The translations under genes were made by a program, and so were the position numbers. A DNA stretch of 64,000 bases from Bombyx mori. Lineage: Eukaryota; Arthropoda; Insecta; Lepidoptera; Bombycidae. Shown one piece after another: positions 31,547 to 43,283 of this stretch. Each line of letters starts with the position of its first letter. Positions within the stretch are counted from its first letter, which is position 1. Below the pieces are notes generated by a model. It saw only the letters and a program-made list of their open reading frames with translations. It searched no databases and was not told the DNA's origin. The DNA lies in NCBI RefSeq assembly GCF_030269925.1, contig NC_085116.1, positions 12,214,001 through 12,278,000 of the forward strand, written 5' to 3'.

Positions 31547-34500
31547 TCATGGGGGGCGGAAAAGGGCGTTGTCCGCCCTTGTCCTGCGCCCGGTGCGCCT
31601 TCTGCGGCCGGGAAAGGGAGTCGAGATCTCCCTCTCCCGTTCTGCAGTTTCCTTCTGCGACATCACGTCCTCGCAGAAGGACACCACCGCGTTCCACGAC
31701 TCTGCGCTGCTGACCATCCTCCGCACTACGGCTGGCAGCGACAGATCGCTTCCTACTTCATTTGTGAGGACACGGCGCTGCTCCTCCCAAGCTACACACT
31801 CGGCGAGCGTGTGTTGCGCCGTGTCCTCCCCGCAGTGGACGCAGTGGTGGCACCGAGCGTCCGGCTCCCTGTCTATGCGGTACAGGTACTTGCCGAAGCA
31901 ACCGTGCCCCGACAGCACCTGTGTCACCCTAAACGACAGGGATCCGTGCCTTCTCCCGAGCCAGTCGTCGAGTACTGGCCGGATCGCCTCCGGTTGCGAG
32001 GCCGGCGGTAGGGCGCAGAAGCCTTTGCCGCCATTCCGCCACCAAGGCCAGACGGAGCTCCTCTCGGCGCAGCGCGATCTGTCGCTGCACCAGCCTCGAG
32101 CCCCGTGCCCGCTCTTCCTCGCGCCATCGATATAATGACGCGAGTACTTTCGCCTCTAGGTCCCATGGCGGGGATCCGGCCAGGACGCAAGCCGCCTCGT
32201 AGGAAATCGTGCGGTACCCGCGGATGACTCTGACGGCCATCACCCTCTGCGGCTTACGCAGAATGGCGAGTGTGCTGGCCGTCATGTCCATCGCCCACAC
32301 AGGGGCCCCATACAGGGCCATGGACCGCACGATTCCCACGTACAACCGCCTACAGGCGGCGCTCGGGCCCCCAAATTGGGAAGCAACGTTGAAAGCGCGC
32401 CCGCTGCACCCATCAGCTTGGGCACCAGCCGCCGGAAGTGGGGCCCGAATTCCCATCGGCTGTCGAGCACCAATCCCAGATACTTCATGGTGGACTCGAC
32501 AGCTATCCGGGTCCCACTTACCACGATGTGTGATCCCGGCGCCGGCGCACGTCGGGGGCCATGAAACACCATAGCCTCCGACTTGTTTAGGGCCACCTCC
32601 AGGCCCAGGCGCCGGATGCGGTTCACCACCAGTGACACCGCAGCCGCGGCTATCAACGTCGCTTCCCTGTGCGAGCTCCCCCGGGCAGTGACAAGCGTGT
32701 CGTCCGCATAACACGTCAAGTTGGCGCCCGACGGGAGCTCGCCTCTCAGCACCCAGTCGTAGCCGATGTTCCACAGGAGCGGTCCCAAGACTGATCCCTG
32801 TGGAACACCGCACGACATGAGGTGCCGACCGGCACCGTCACGTCCCCGATAAGTGACGCATCTACCCTCCAGATAAGCCCCTACCGTGCGGCGGAGGTAG
32901 GGAGGCACGCGATGGTATTTCAGAGCCTCCCGAATACAACTCCAGGGTAGGGTGTTGAAAGCGTTGGAGATGTCTAAAGACACCGCCAGTACCACCCCAC
33001 CCCGGGACACCGTCTCCTCCGCCAGGGCCCTCACGCGCATGATGGCGTCTATGGTGGAGCGCCCCCGACGAAAACCAAATTGGTTGTCATCCAGGTCCGG
33101 CCCCTCCCTGCACAAGTGGCTGACGAGGCGATCTGCGATAATGCGCTCAAAAAGTTTGCCCGCCTCATCGAGCAGCACTATGGGCCGATACGCGGACGGC
33201 GAGTCCGCGGGGCGCCCCTCCTTCCTGAGCAGGACCAGCTTCCCCTCCTTCCATACACTAGGAAACTGACCCTGCTCGAGACATGCCGTGAAGAGCCCCC
33301 TCAGCTGGGGCTCTAGCTCCTTCAGAGCCAGGACGAGTGCTCGACCAGGAACTCCGTCGGGTCCCGGGGCCGTGTTCTTAGACCGGAGTCGCGACACGGC
33401 CGCTCTCATTTCTGCTTGCGTCACCTCGGGGACATCGGTGCTTTCTTCTTCTCGAGAGTCTGTGGCTGAGGGTGAAGCCATCGCCGGGGAAACGTATTCC
33501 GCTCGCTCAGGGAAGAGGGCCGATACAACCGCTTCTAGCAACTGGGGTTGCATGCTTTGCGCCAGTGGAGGCGCCCAGGCACGCAACTTGCCCCGTACCC
33601 AACGGTAGGGGCGCCCCCACGGATCCCGATCTAGGGACCCCAGCAGCTCCTCCCTGGCACGCGACTTAGAGTCGCCGATGGCCAGCCACAGAGTCTCCTT
33701 AGACGCGCGGTACGCCTCATACAGCGCGTCTTCCTCGACGGAATCCCGTCGACGTCGTCTCCGGTATCGCGTGTACCGGCGGCGAGCCGCGACGCACTCA
33801 ACGCGCAGCCGCGCGATCTCGTCGGTCCACCAGTACACCTGGCGCCTTGCGGACTGTTGGTGGACACGGGGCATGGACGCGTCGCAGATCTGCGTCATCG
33901 CCCCTCGAAACCACAGCGCCACCGCTTCGACGTCGACGGGACCGTTCATTGTCGACTCCCAAATCCAGGACTGGACTAAGGCAGCTTCCTCGAGTAGCTC
34001 CTCGTCGATGCGCTTAAGTGCCCAGCGTGGGCCGTCGTTAATCGGGGCTGTTGGCTGGCGGCCGCTCGCGGTCTGGGCAGAGACGTCGAACCGGATATAC
34101 CGATGGTCCGACAGCGTCTCCACCTCCACGGCGACACGCCAGTCGCGGACTCGGCTGGCGACAGAGGGGCTAGCAAACGAGACGTCCACTATTGAGCCGC
34201 CCCGCTGCCGCACGCACGTGTATTCCGAACCCCGATTCAGGACGACCAGACCAGTTGTCACCGCCCACTCTTCTAGCACCTCGCCCCGATGGTCAGTGAC
34301 CGGAGATCCCCACGCCGATGACTTGGCGTTGAGATCCCCGAGCACCAGAACGGGACGAGGGTGATAGCGGCCTACGACGGCGCCCAACTCGACGAAGAAC
34401 CCCTCAAAGTCGGCGAGACTCTTGTTGGGAGAAAAATACGCCCCTACAATGCAGATACCGTCCGAGACCGCAGCAACCCAGCCGCGGCCCTGAGACGGGT

Positions 34501-34690
34501 TGATCAGAGTCTGGCCGATAATGGCCACCAAGCCGTCAATGCTCCCCAGCCAGTTGTCACGGGCGGGGACAAAGTACGGTTCGGCGACCACAGCCACGTG
34601 GATCGACCACTCTGCCATGCTCTGGAGTAAAATATCCTGAGCTCTGGCACAGTGATTGATATTGCCCTGGAGGAAATGGAATTGTGCCAT
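31547..34690 (-). pseudogene. R1-clade ORF2: endonuclease-reverse transcriptase, frameshifted
   Basis: The start is taken at ATG 34690, whose A is the last base of the ORF1 TAA (TAATG). An in-frame ATG three codons upstream (34699) overlaps ORF1. Counting from the 34699 Met, the endonuclease has AEPY (Glu40), LVLGDLNAKSSAWGS (Asp122), SIVDVSFA (about 169-176) and SDHRYI (Asp198, His199). RT has NTAPGPDGVPG (about 442-452), FGFRRGRSTID (541-551), SLDISNAFNT (Asp576), GVPQGSVLGPLL (631-642) and the catalytic CYADD (663-667). The frame breaks in a C-run near 32368-32372 and again near 31985-31995. The C-terminal part continues in other frames to the stop at 31547, with VTQVLSGHGCFGKYLYRI and CHHC...H....C. 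About 1,045 codons in total, normal for the clade. Confidence 0.9.
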
Positions 34691-34692
34691 TA
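34688..34692 (-). promoter_or_regulatory. TAATG stop-start junction between ORF1 and ORF2
   Basis: On the minus strand the ORF1 stop TAA (34692-34690) overlaps the ORF2 ATG (34690-34688) by one base. The same UAAUG arrangement in SART1 is known to support termination-coupled reinitiation, so ORF2 is probably translated that way here. Confidence 0.75.
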
Positions 34693-36853
34693 TTGACATT
34701 CCATTCCCTCGGCAACGGTCCTGGGCCGGGAGTCGGCTACGGAGCTACTAGCCTGCGGGGGTGGCGAGGTTTCCCCGGCAGGTTTTGAGTTCCTCTTCTT
34801 CTTCTTGGCCTTGCTGGCTGGTGCGCCACAGGCTCCTCCACCCAGCCTGTGTCCCGCTGGCTTCCCTGCAGCTGAACACAAGCTGCAGTTGAGCGCCGCG
34901 GAACACTGAGCCGCCTTGTGGCCGGGCTGACCGCAGCGATAACAAAGGTCACTGCGGTCAACTTCAGCGGTGCACTTTGCCCGGACGTGCCCCTTATCCA
35001 GGCACCGGAAACACCGCAAAGCCCGGGGCTGCAGAAGTTTCACCCTCGCTGCAACCCAGCCAACCAGCAATCTGCCGCTTAAGGCGATCTTTTTCGCCGA
35101 CGCTACAGGGCACCGAACCCAGACCACGCCGAGTCCGGTGGCGTCGGTGCGTATATCGCCGGCCCGCACCTTGTCCGATGGACACTCTCCACTTCGGGCA
35201 ACGGCCGCTACCACCTCCTCAGAGGTCACGGAGTCATCCAGGCCAGCAATCCGCATCTCTGCGGTTTTCATTGGCCTGGAGACCCGGACGTCCTCGGGGC
35301 TGAGGACCTCCCTCATCTTGGCGGCCAGAGCGTCCGCCTTTTCGGCACTGCCACTCGTAGTACCAGCCACCTCGAACAACCGTGCACCCGTGGCAGCCTG
35401 CCTGTGGGTGACGGCCTGAAGACCAAGATCTGATAATTTGATCTTGGCCTTTGCTTCGGCGATGACCGACTGGTACGTTACGCCGTGCTCCGCAGCTCCG
35501 GGCTGTTGCGTGAGCGTCACAGCTTCGGAACGCGGAGCACGTATCTCCGGTCCTTTGCGACCGCCTTTGGCAGCCCGCCGCGCAGGCTGCGCAACCGCCT
35601 TTGCGGTTTGGCCGGGGGCATGCGTTGCTGCTGAGGCCGCCTTGCCTGCGTGCCTTCTTGCGGCCCACGACTGTAACCCAGGTCTCACCCTTAGACCCAG
35701 CAGTCGTGGGCTGATCGCTCGATGGGGCTCCCTCGACGGGCTTTTTAACACCCTCCGCGGGCTTCCCCTCCGTAGGCTTAGGTCTCGGCGGCTCCTCAGC
35801 CCTCCGCCGTGTATCGGCCGCTAGTGGCGGACGGAGGATTTCCGCAGGGAGGCGCCGAGAAATTGCCTCCATACGAGCATTGACCATGCTCCCGCACTGG
35901 AGCATACAGAGCCGGACAATGCGCTCGACCTCGTCGTCGGTATGAGTGCTTGTCGGTCTCGGTGCGGGAGCCGGGGCCACTACCGATGCGGCATCAGTGG
36001 ACGTACGCCGCTGCTGCTGCTCGCTCAACGCAGTGACTCGTCGCCGGAGGTCCTCCATATCATTTCGGAGACGGCTGTTTTCCTCCTGCAACTTCGCAAC
36101 CTCGTCAGAGGCCGTCCTGTTGAAGTGGATGCCAATCGCCTCCTTAATGTCCGCGGCAGCTTCTTTCAGACCGCGGGTAAACGTGCCCTTCAGGCTGCCG
36201 GATTTGGTGGCAACCTTCAGGACTAAGTCCACCCCGTCCAAGGCAAGCTGACTTAGGGCCACCGCAGATGGTTCCCCCCCTTCCGCCGCTAGAGTAGCGC
36301 GTCGCTCGCGTGCGCGTCGGGCCATTTCCGACACTTCGTCGGCCGCGACAGCTTTGCGCTGCTCTCTTCGGGCGGCGTTGATCTCCGCCTTTGAGCTCCC
36401 TAGCGAGGCACAGCTCTCGCCACCAGGGTCCTCGGTAGTGACCCCCATGTCACTATCTGCTTTGCTGGCAGCCGGAGTATTGGAGCACACGAACCTACCC
36501 TGTGCGTTCCTCCGCGGCCGTGAAGCACTCACTCCTCTCGAAGCCTGCCGACCTCTCCTCGTGGTCGGTAATTTCTTGGGGGGCAGCAAGCCTTCCTCAT
36601 CTGAGGACAGATCCACCGACCCATCTCCCACTGGAGCATTGTCGCGTGAGCGTTTTCTAACGGAAGACGACCCACGCGGTCCTCCGTCAATATTTTCAAA
36701 ATAACTGCTTCCAGTAATATTATCAGCAACAGGGGCCTGGTCGCCTACTCCTGCGCGTCCATCGGTAACCAATTTATCACTCGCAGGCCCGGGTACCTGC
36801 GAGCGCCGGGCGTCAGCCGGGTCGCATGACAAATCTCTGTCATAGTTAGCCAT
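34690..36853 (-). pseudogene. R1-clade ORF1: Gag-like nucleic-acid-binding protein, frameshifted
   Basis: The likely start is ATG 36853 (context AAAATGGCT). An upstream in-frame ATG at 36883 adds ten residues. The N-terminal half is charged and low complexity, with an acidic DLSSDEEG motif, an Arg-rich stretch and a coiled-coil-like KLQEENSRLRNDMEDLRRRV segment. The reading changes frame near 35640-35665, after WVTVVGRKKARR. The other frame carries the Gag core and zinc knuckles CFRCLDKGHVRAKC and CYRCGQPGHKAAQC, then CSLCSAAGKPAGHRLGGGAC, and ends at TAA 34690. Three CCHC-type knuckles are usual in R1-clade ORF1. It would coat the element RNA. Confidence 0.88.
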
Positions 36854-36994
36854 TTTTATATTAAAGAAGTGGGTGGTACGCACATAACTTCCCCAAGGCG
36901 ATGTGGCCGCTCTTTTTGGGAGGGTGTTTGATCCTCCCGAGGCCCGCAGATGCCTCCGGTGCAGGATATACCGCCCGCTGGTCGGTATCTACAA

Positions 36995-37115
36995 GCAATT
37001 TTTTTTTTTTTTTTTTATTTTTTTTTTTTTTTTTTTTTTTTATTTTTTTTTTTTTTTTTTTTTTTATATATATGAACTAGCTAAACTAAACGAAACTAAA
37101 CTAACTTAAACTAGC
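36995..37115 (-). repeat. T-tract and ACTAAAC repeats in the 5' UTR
   Basis: On plus, a T-rich tract of about 60 bp interrupted by single A's (about 36999-37065), then TATATATA and ACTAAAC-type repeats to about 37113. In the element RNA this is an internal poly(A) tract followed by coding sequence. The same motif order appears inside the insertion at 521-1215. Confidence 0.7.
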
Positions 37116-37358
37116 CACCACCCGGCACCGTGGTTTAATCACCTCGCCACGGATGCCCCTAGGCCGCAGGTTGAGGAGCAACCCACGGTCTTCTCCACCT
37201 CGATCACCGCGACGTACACGTAGCGGAGACCCCTAGGCCACGAACTGTAAAACAGCCCGTGGTCTACCCCTCCTTGCTCCCTAGTCGTGTACTCTGCAGC
37301 TGCAGAGCGCAGATAGAGAGCCCTCGGGAGCGACTCCTCCGCCCCGGCAGAAATTCGC

Positions 37359-37411
37359 CGTGGGCAACAATCTCCTCTTTCTCACCCCTCACGAGGAGAT
37401 TGTTGCCCACG
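37359..37411 (-). other. Perfect 19-bp stem-loop in 5' UTR
   Basis: Arm CGTGGGCAACAATCTCCTC at 37359-37377 and its exact complement at 37393-37411, separated by a 15-base loop. It lies about 100-150 bp inside the 5' end of the R1-clade element, so the RNA would carry a very stable hairpin. Confidence 0.85.
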
Positions 37412-37508
37412 CCCAGGGTGCACCGGCCCAGCGCCTGCTCGTCCTCTCAAGAAAACAAAAGGACCAGCAGCCACTGAACACTCGGGGAGGTTTTCTGCCA
37501 GGCACCCC

Positions 37509-37523
37509 GTACTCTTCGAAGCT
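37509..37523. repeat. Target-site duplication of R1-clade element, right copy
   Basis: GTACTCTTCGAAGCT, a perfect match to 31199-31213. It marks the exact 5' end of the insertion. Confidence 0.9.
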
Positions 37524-37614
37524 GGCTCAACTAGTATTAAGCAGTTCCAGTCCGTGTAAACTTCAAACCGTTGGTTGACTACCAATTTCAAGAAACCGAT
37601 CTTGACTTGACTTT

Positions 37615-38055
37615 GAAGTCGTCGTGGCTTAGCGGATAAGACGTCCGATGCATTCGTGTTGAGCGATGTATCGGTGTTTGAATCTCAGGCAGGTACCAAT
37701 TTTTCTAATGAAATACGTACTCAACAAATGTTCACGATTGATTTCCACGGTGAAGGAATAACACCGTGTAATAAAAATGAAGCCCGCAAAATTATAATTT
37801 GCGTAATTACTGGTGGTAGGAACTCTTGTGAGTCCGCGCGGGTGGATACAACCACCCTGCCCATTTCTGCCGTGAAGCAGTAATGCGTTTCGGTTTGAAG
37901 GGTGGGGCAGCCGTTGTAACTATACTTGAGACCTTAGAACTTATATCTCAAGGTGGGTAGCGCATTTACGTTGTGGATGTGTATGGGCTCCAGTAACCAC
38001 TTAGCACCAGGTGGGCTGTGAGCTCGTCTACCCATCAGAGCAAAAAAAAAAAAAA
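37615..38055 (+). repeat. Bm1 SINE, full length
   Basis: The head is GAAGTCGTCGTGGCTTAGCG with A box TGGCTTAGCGG (37625-37635) and a B-box-like GTTTGAATC (37676-37684, one mismatch). The AATACGTACTCAACAAATG segment, the ACTGGTGGTAGGAACTCTTG body and a long poly(A) follow. At about 440 bp this is the normal Bm1 length. Confidence 0.92.
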
Positions 38056-39669
38056 GACAGCGACCGCAGTTGGCCGAAGGCAAAAACTAAAAAAAAAAAG
38101 TATTTAAAATGGTAATAAAACTACATTAGTCCGTTTTGTGGAACACAGAACTGAAACTTTCCAGAAATTTATTAAATATAGAACGAAATTAAATTAATGA
38201 CACTGCGGTTATATATAGGTACTTTGATTTCACTGAAAATATCCGTTAAAGTTCTAAAATAGTTTAAGTCAACAAGTTCGTAACAAGTGGGTAGGGTAGA
38301 GCAACAATCTGAAATGCGGAAACAAGGTTCTAGAAACACAGAGCTTATAATTACAAGAAACCTCCCCGAATATTGATTTTAACTTAACAGTGCATCAGAG
38401 TTTGAACTAAATTATGTAACTGTGTCTTAATCGGTAGTGCTTCTCGTATCTTATACCTTTAAACGAGCAATTCTTGTATATATATAATCTGAATCTTAAT
38501 CACGACAGTTGCATGCATAGGCTACATCCAAAAGTCACGCAGAGCACGATAACGATTTGTGTTTCAAAGTGTGTGTACTCTATACTTTAAATTTTCTTTC
38601 AGATTACCCATACTATTATTACAAGTAATATACTAGGTGTATTTAGGAATATTTCTTCAAGCACACTCTAAACTAAGCCAGTAGGTTTAATTTAAAATAT
38701 CGGTATACTAATTAGAAGAGCCCTTTATAAGTAGATCTGAATCAGCGAAACAATTTATTAGGTAAAAATTGCTCACAAACGTTTGACGTCAGAAGAGTTG
38801 AACATGTACTATTTTAGATGTTGCCGTGGATACCGAACCGAACCTTCGAAATCGAAGTTTTAATTACATTTTTTTAGTCTTCTCTATTGAAACTGGAACG
38901 TAAGAATACTTTATAACATAATTTGCATGATTTCGGTATACGCGGGGGATAAAAATACGCCGTAGCAGCAGATATAACAATAATAAACTTGAATCAACTG
39001 AGAACTGCATGTAATATGTACTTTTATTGTATTTTTACTGTACTTAGGCTTAAGGAAGCAAATGTATATATGTTTGAACGTGTCACGCATGCTCCAGTTT
39101 CCGTTCCTTATATTATTTATTCTACGTTTACTACGGAACCCGTCCCTCACCGTGAACAGAGTACTGTCTTTCATTTAATGTCAGGGGTCGTGCGATCGAT
39201 GTAGCCACCGCCTACGCCGCCCGCGTTCGCATCGCGTACTTTATTGTAAATGTAATTGATAGACTTTAGCGGAAGAGTTTTATGAAAAATATTATCAACG
39301 ACTAAAATAATAGATAAATCAGTTAATATTTGCGGACAAATCGCACACGGCCACCTGGACGCAAACTAGGATTCCTTGTACAATGGGAACTACTGACTAA
39401 TTACCTACTTATAAATTTATGTATTAATATTTATTATATTAAAGACCAACATGTTTTGTCGTTTAATATTTATATTAGTGCTCTAAATAACTTAAATCGG
39501 TGATTCGATGACTTTTAAATATGGATACAGTACTTTTAAGCATAGTAAGCTGAAGTGGTAATGGGCTGGCAATATTAGCTAGAGAACTAATACCGTTGGG
39601 GTAAGATTATTAATGAGTGGAGACCGCGGATTGGCAAAGGTAGTGCAGGACCCCATCAGCCTCAGTGTA
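38056..39669. other. AT-rich DNA, no gene recognised
   Basis: No gene or repeat is recognised. Overlapping short frames near 38911-39204 have no recognised features. Confidence 0.4.
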
Positions 39670-39795
39670 GTGATGATCTATGCAGACTGGCTGGCAAGAG
39701 ATGGATGAGAGAAACCGAGGATCGTGCTCAATGACGCGCTGAGGGAGAGGCTTATCTATAGCAGTGGACCGCTATAAACTGAAAATGATGATGAT
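39670..39795 (+). pseudogene. LINE C-terminal relic with GATGATGATGA tail
   Basis: The plus frame CRLAGKRWMRETEDRAQ continues with GEAYL and stops, ending in AATGATGATGATGAAAAG. It pairs with the copy at 6210-6330. Several in-frame stops show decay. Confidence 0.5.
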
Positions 39796-41927
39796 GAAAA
39801 GCCATACTTTTGACCAATTTTTTAAAACGCGTTCGCCTACAAATTGAGGCGCATTCCAGTGAGCTAGCACCCGGTACAGGCATAGCTGAATGGGTCAAAT
39901 AGCTGTAGAACTAGAGCTTGGCGTGTGCGTTGAAGGCATTCGAACATGAACGGAGTTGAAGGAACATTGTATTCCAGATGTCCGCGATTGAACGGAGGAT
40001 CACACGTCTCGTGATGCGCGAAATCTGTTTGAACCAGATTTCCTTTCACGAAAACGTTTTTATTGATTTCAGGAATGTAAGAAACGTGTGTTTATCTGAA
40101 GAAATGAAGACGATATCAGAAATCGAATATTACTTATATACTTTTTCTTTTTTTTGTAATTTGTTTTTGGGGATTATTTTTTAAACTTAGTTTCAAGTAG
40201 CAAAGTTTTTCGCTTTTTCCAATCATATTGTAAATACCTGTGATTTTAAAACTTCTAAACTTTTCACTTACCAATTGCTATGGTGAAATATTACCTCAAA
40301 TTCATTTTTAGCCTTTTAATTAGAAGGAATTTTTGGTGAATTTTATATGAATCAACCTTCCGAACATTGAGAAAAGACGAGTGAGTCGCGACTATGATAA
40401 ATCAATTCCCAATAGTCTTTAATAGAACTTACAAATTATATACTGCCACTCACCTCTGAATATCGAGGTAGAAGATTACTTGCCAGTATTTAAAATGCGC
40501 TCAATAATTTAAATTCACCTAAAAATTCTAAGAATTGGCGATTGCTCGCGAGGCACATAACATCTGCCCACAGCAATGATACTAAATACCACGAACACTC
40601 TGACAAGAGTGACATGACAAAGAATAAAAATTCTAAATCTTAGTTTTGTTTTAGACATGTATCAGAAATATCAGTTTTATTCAGAGCTATTCATTGGATA
40701 GACCGACGAAAGTGCTCATTCCCAGATTGTTAGTAATTTTTTGCCAGAGCCCATAACCATCGCAACTTATCTCTGAACCTAAATCCTTATTTGACGTCAC
40801 TTCGTTGATTTTCGTTTTAGCTTATGTATGTACTTAATAATTCTTTATTTTTTGTCCATTCGGCTATTGACAGATAAAGTGTAATTCATTCATCCAGAAT
40901 TCGTTATTGAGTTTTGCCTAAATCTTTCTTGTGCTCAAAGGCTATAGTGTTACTTAGTAGTCTATTGCTGTCTCATACCGTCGTGGTCTAGAATGTTCTA
41001 CCTTTTTTTGTGTTCCATGCTTTGAAATGCGAATCTCTGTAAGCACTGGGCCACAAGCTTTTCTGCCTACCTTATAAATAAAGAAACTTTAATTGTTACG
41101 TATATTTGTCTATTTAAATACTTAAATTTATAGCTTGGTATGAATTTGCATGACAAGCATTTCAAAAGTTCTGGAGTAATAGAAATCTGCGTATTTCCCA
41201 AGAATAGAATACCACTAGGGCGATGATAAGCACTTTAAATTGGGTGAGCTATTCGTTAGTCTGTCTTCAATAGCAATAATGATGATAAAACATATACATA
41301 GATATAAGATAAGACACCCCACCCCACCTCCACCTGGTGTTAAATTCACCCGGGCGCTCAGACATCATTGTGAATGTCTGATATCGATAACTATTTATTC
41401 AACATCAGAACTTACAATTAAATTTAAAGGGCAAATGTACTTACTACTCGTAAGTGTGGAGCGGAGGAATTCAGAATGGCATATTAAAGAACGTAAGCAT
41501 CGGTTGGATAGCATAAAAGTGTCGTGTACCCGGTGGATTTTATGCTTTAAGCAGCTTGTGGAGGCAATAAAGCTTGGGTACCTGTCGTCCCAGTTTATCC
41601 GAGTTATAGACCCGGACTTTTTAGAATAATTTTAGGAGATATAATATTAAGTTTAAGTCGAGCAAAGTACTTTAAAAAGTGTTTTACGTTTCTGTTTTTT
41701 TTTGTGTCCCCTTTATAAAAATAAAATATTATGTGGCTCTGTTTTCTTCCATTTGAAATGTTGCATACTGTTATTATATATTGATTGAGGCTTATAGATA
41801 TTACAAATTGAGTGCCGCTTCGGAAATTGAAATGAATGAAACTGCAATCGTCATTGTGGTCCAAACAGGAACATATTAGTGCTTAGATAAGCAGGGTCTA
41901 TCTATCTACTCATACGGTCTCACATGT
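39796..41927. other. AT-rich DNA with one unassigned 129-codon frame
   Basis: The plus frame 41240-41629 is basic in its second half (VERRNSEWHIKERKHRLDSI) and matches no family I know. It may be chance. No other feature was seen. Confidence 0.3.
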
Positions 41928-42170
41928 TTTTTTTTTACTTATATGTGTGGACGAGCTCACACCCCACCTGGTGTTAAGTGGTTACTGGAGCTCATAGACA
42001 TCTACAACGTAAATGCCGCCAACCACCTTGAGATATAACTTCTAAGGTCTCAAGTATAGTTACAACGGCTGCCCACCCTTCAAACTGAAACGCATTACTG
42101 CTTCACGGCAGAAATAGACGGAGTGGTGGTACCTACCCGTGCAGGCTCACAAGAGATCCTACCACCAGTC
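41928..42170 (-). repeat. Bm1 SINE, 5'-truncated
   Basis: Poly(T) side, then GTGGACGAGCTCACACCCCA, and ending ATCCTACCACCAGT. Confidence 0.85.
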
Positions 42171-42895
42171 AATGTATGCACATTCGACCACCAGTTATAT
42201 AAAGTAATTTCAAGGTGTTGTAGACTGAAGAGCTTATCCTTTAGACTCGGTGTACTCGAACGATGCGACATTACCAGCATTAAAATCCTACTCTCAGGTG
42301 CATGTAATTCTTAGAAAAAAAGACGCGGACCGCGGGTCCTTCTTTTTTTAGGAGGAACTTGTAGCCCGGAGCTTTTTCCAGTAGTTTCAACAGGAAGAGA
42401 GGGTCAGTGATTTATTTCTAGTCATAGTTAAATATATTTGTTAACTGCTCTCTGTGTGTACATGATTTTGTCTCACACGGTATATTAGTTAATTACAACT
42501 ACATACAATAACTGTTTTTTTTTATCTGCGAATTTAATCCTCGAAACTAAAATTTAAGAATCTCTTAAATTTGGAAAGTCTTCGATTTCGGTTTATGTAT
42601 GCACGATGCCTAGACGGTGAAGAGTTATTAATTAAAACTATATGAAAGGAGCCGACGGGTTTGAGTCTTGAGTTTTCCACGCTAACTGGGTTAACAAGCG
42701 ACAGACTCAGTCCGCACTAATTACTCGCGGAACTGTGTACCGAGATGTAAGCAAAAACGATGTAAAATAAAACTAAAATTGATAGAGTTTATGCCATTTA
42801 AAATTAAATGAATTACTAGAATATAAAACTAGCCAAAAATAAAATATAGGTCGGTAATGAACATTTTTGGAATTAGTTTTTAATCTCCTTTAACA
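42171..42895. other. AT-rich DNA, no gene recognised
   Basis: A short hairpin (AAAAAAGACGCGGACCGCGGGTCC...) lies near 42315-42350. Otherwise nothing was seen. Confidence 0.35.
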
Positions 42896-43101
42896 TCTAT
42901 ACTAATATTATAAAGAGGAAAGATTTGTTTGTTTGTTTGTTTCGAATAGGCTCCGAAACTACTTTTGAAATTTGAAAAATTCTTTTTCCATTAGAAGCCG
43001 ACATTGTCCCTGATGAACATAGGCTACTTTTTTTTATTTTATTTTTTTTGGTTTCATGTGTGTTTTAATGTTTCCGAAGCGAAGCGAGGGCGGGTCGCTA
43101 G
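42896..43101 (+). mobile_element. Helitron-like element, family A, complete copy
   Basis: A|TCTATACTAATATTATAAAG ... GAAGCGAGGGCGGGTCGCTAG|T. At 206 bp, with TC and CTAG ends and an AT target, it is close to the inverted copy at 27890-28105. Confidence 0.78.
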
Positions 43102-43283
43102 TTATGCATAAAATGAATGAATGAATCTCGAGGAGCCGTCTTTTTACAAATTAGTGATAACGACGTAATTAGTGGAGTACTTGTATAGGACATAGAAAAA
43201 TAGACATATGACAAATATCACGCATATATGTAATATGGCATATAATCCCCTTATCTTTAAAAGATAAACTTGCATACATACCA

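Larger units (their letters stand above)
31214..37508 (-). mobile_element. R1-clade non-LTR retrotransposon, complete length, decayed
   Basis: A 6.3-kb GC-rich island on the minus strand. Its features are a 15-bp target duplication, a poly(A) end (poly(T) on plus at about 31212-31236), a 5' UTR of about 650 bp, a Gag-like ORF1 with CCHC knuckles, and an ORF2 with APE-type endonuclease, reverse transcriptase and a C-terminal CCHC-type motif. The ORFs are joined by TAATG, as in SART1. The ORF2 layout (endonuclease first, YADD RT, Cys/His motif at the C-terminus) supports the R1 clade. The target is not the 28S R1 site nor a telomeric repeat, so it is a less specific relative. At least three indels interrupt the ORFs, so this copy is not autonomous. 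Confidence 0.9.

Noticed and set aside
31332..32135. 267-codon plus-strand open frame and others overlapping 31.2-36.9 kb
   Set aside because: Antisense shadows of the GC-rich R1-clade ORFs; the real domains (endonuclease, YADD RT, CCHC) are all on the minus strand.
41240..41629. 129-codon plus-strand frame as a gene
   Set aside because: No motif, no splice context, and its length is within chance for AT-rich DNA of this size; noted only inside the intergenic entry.
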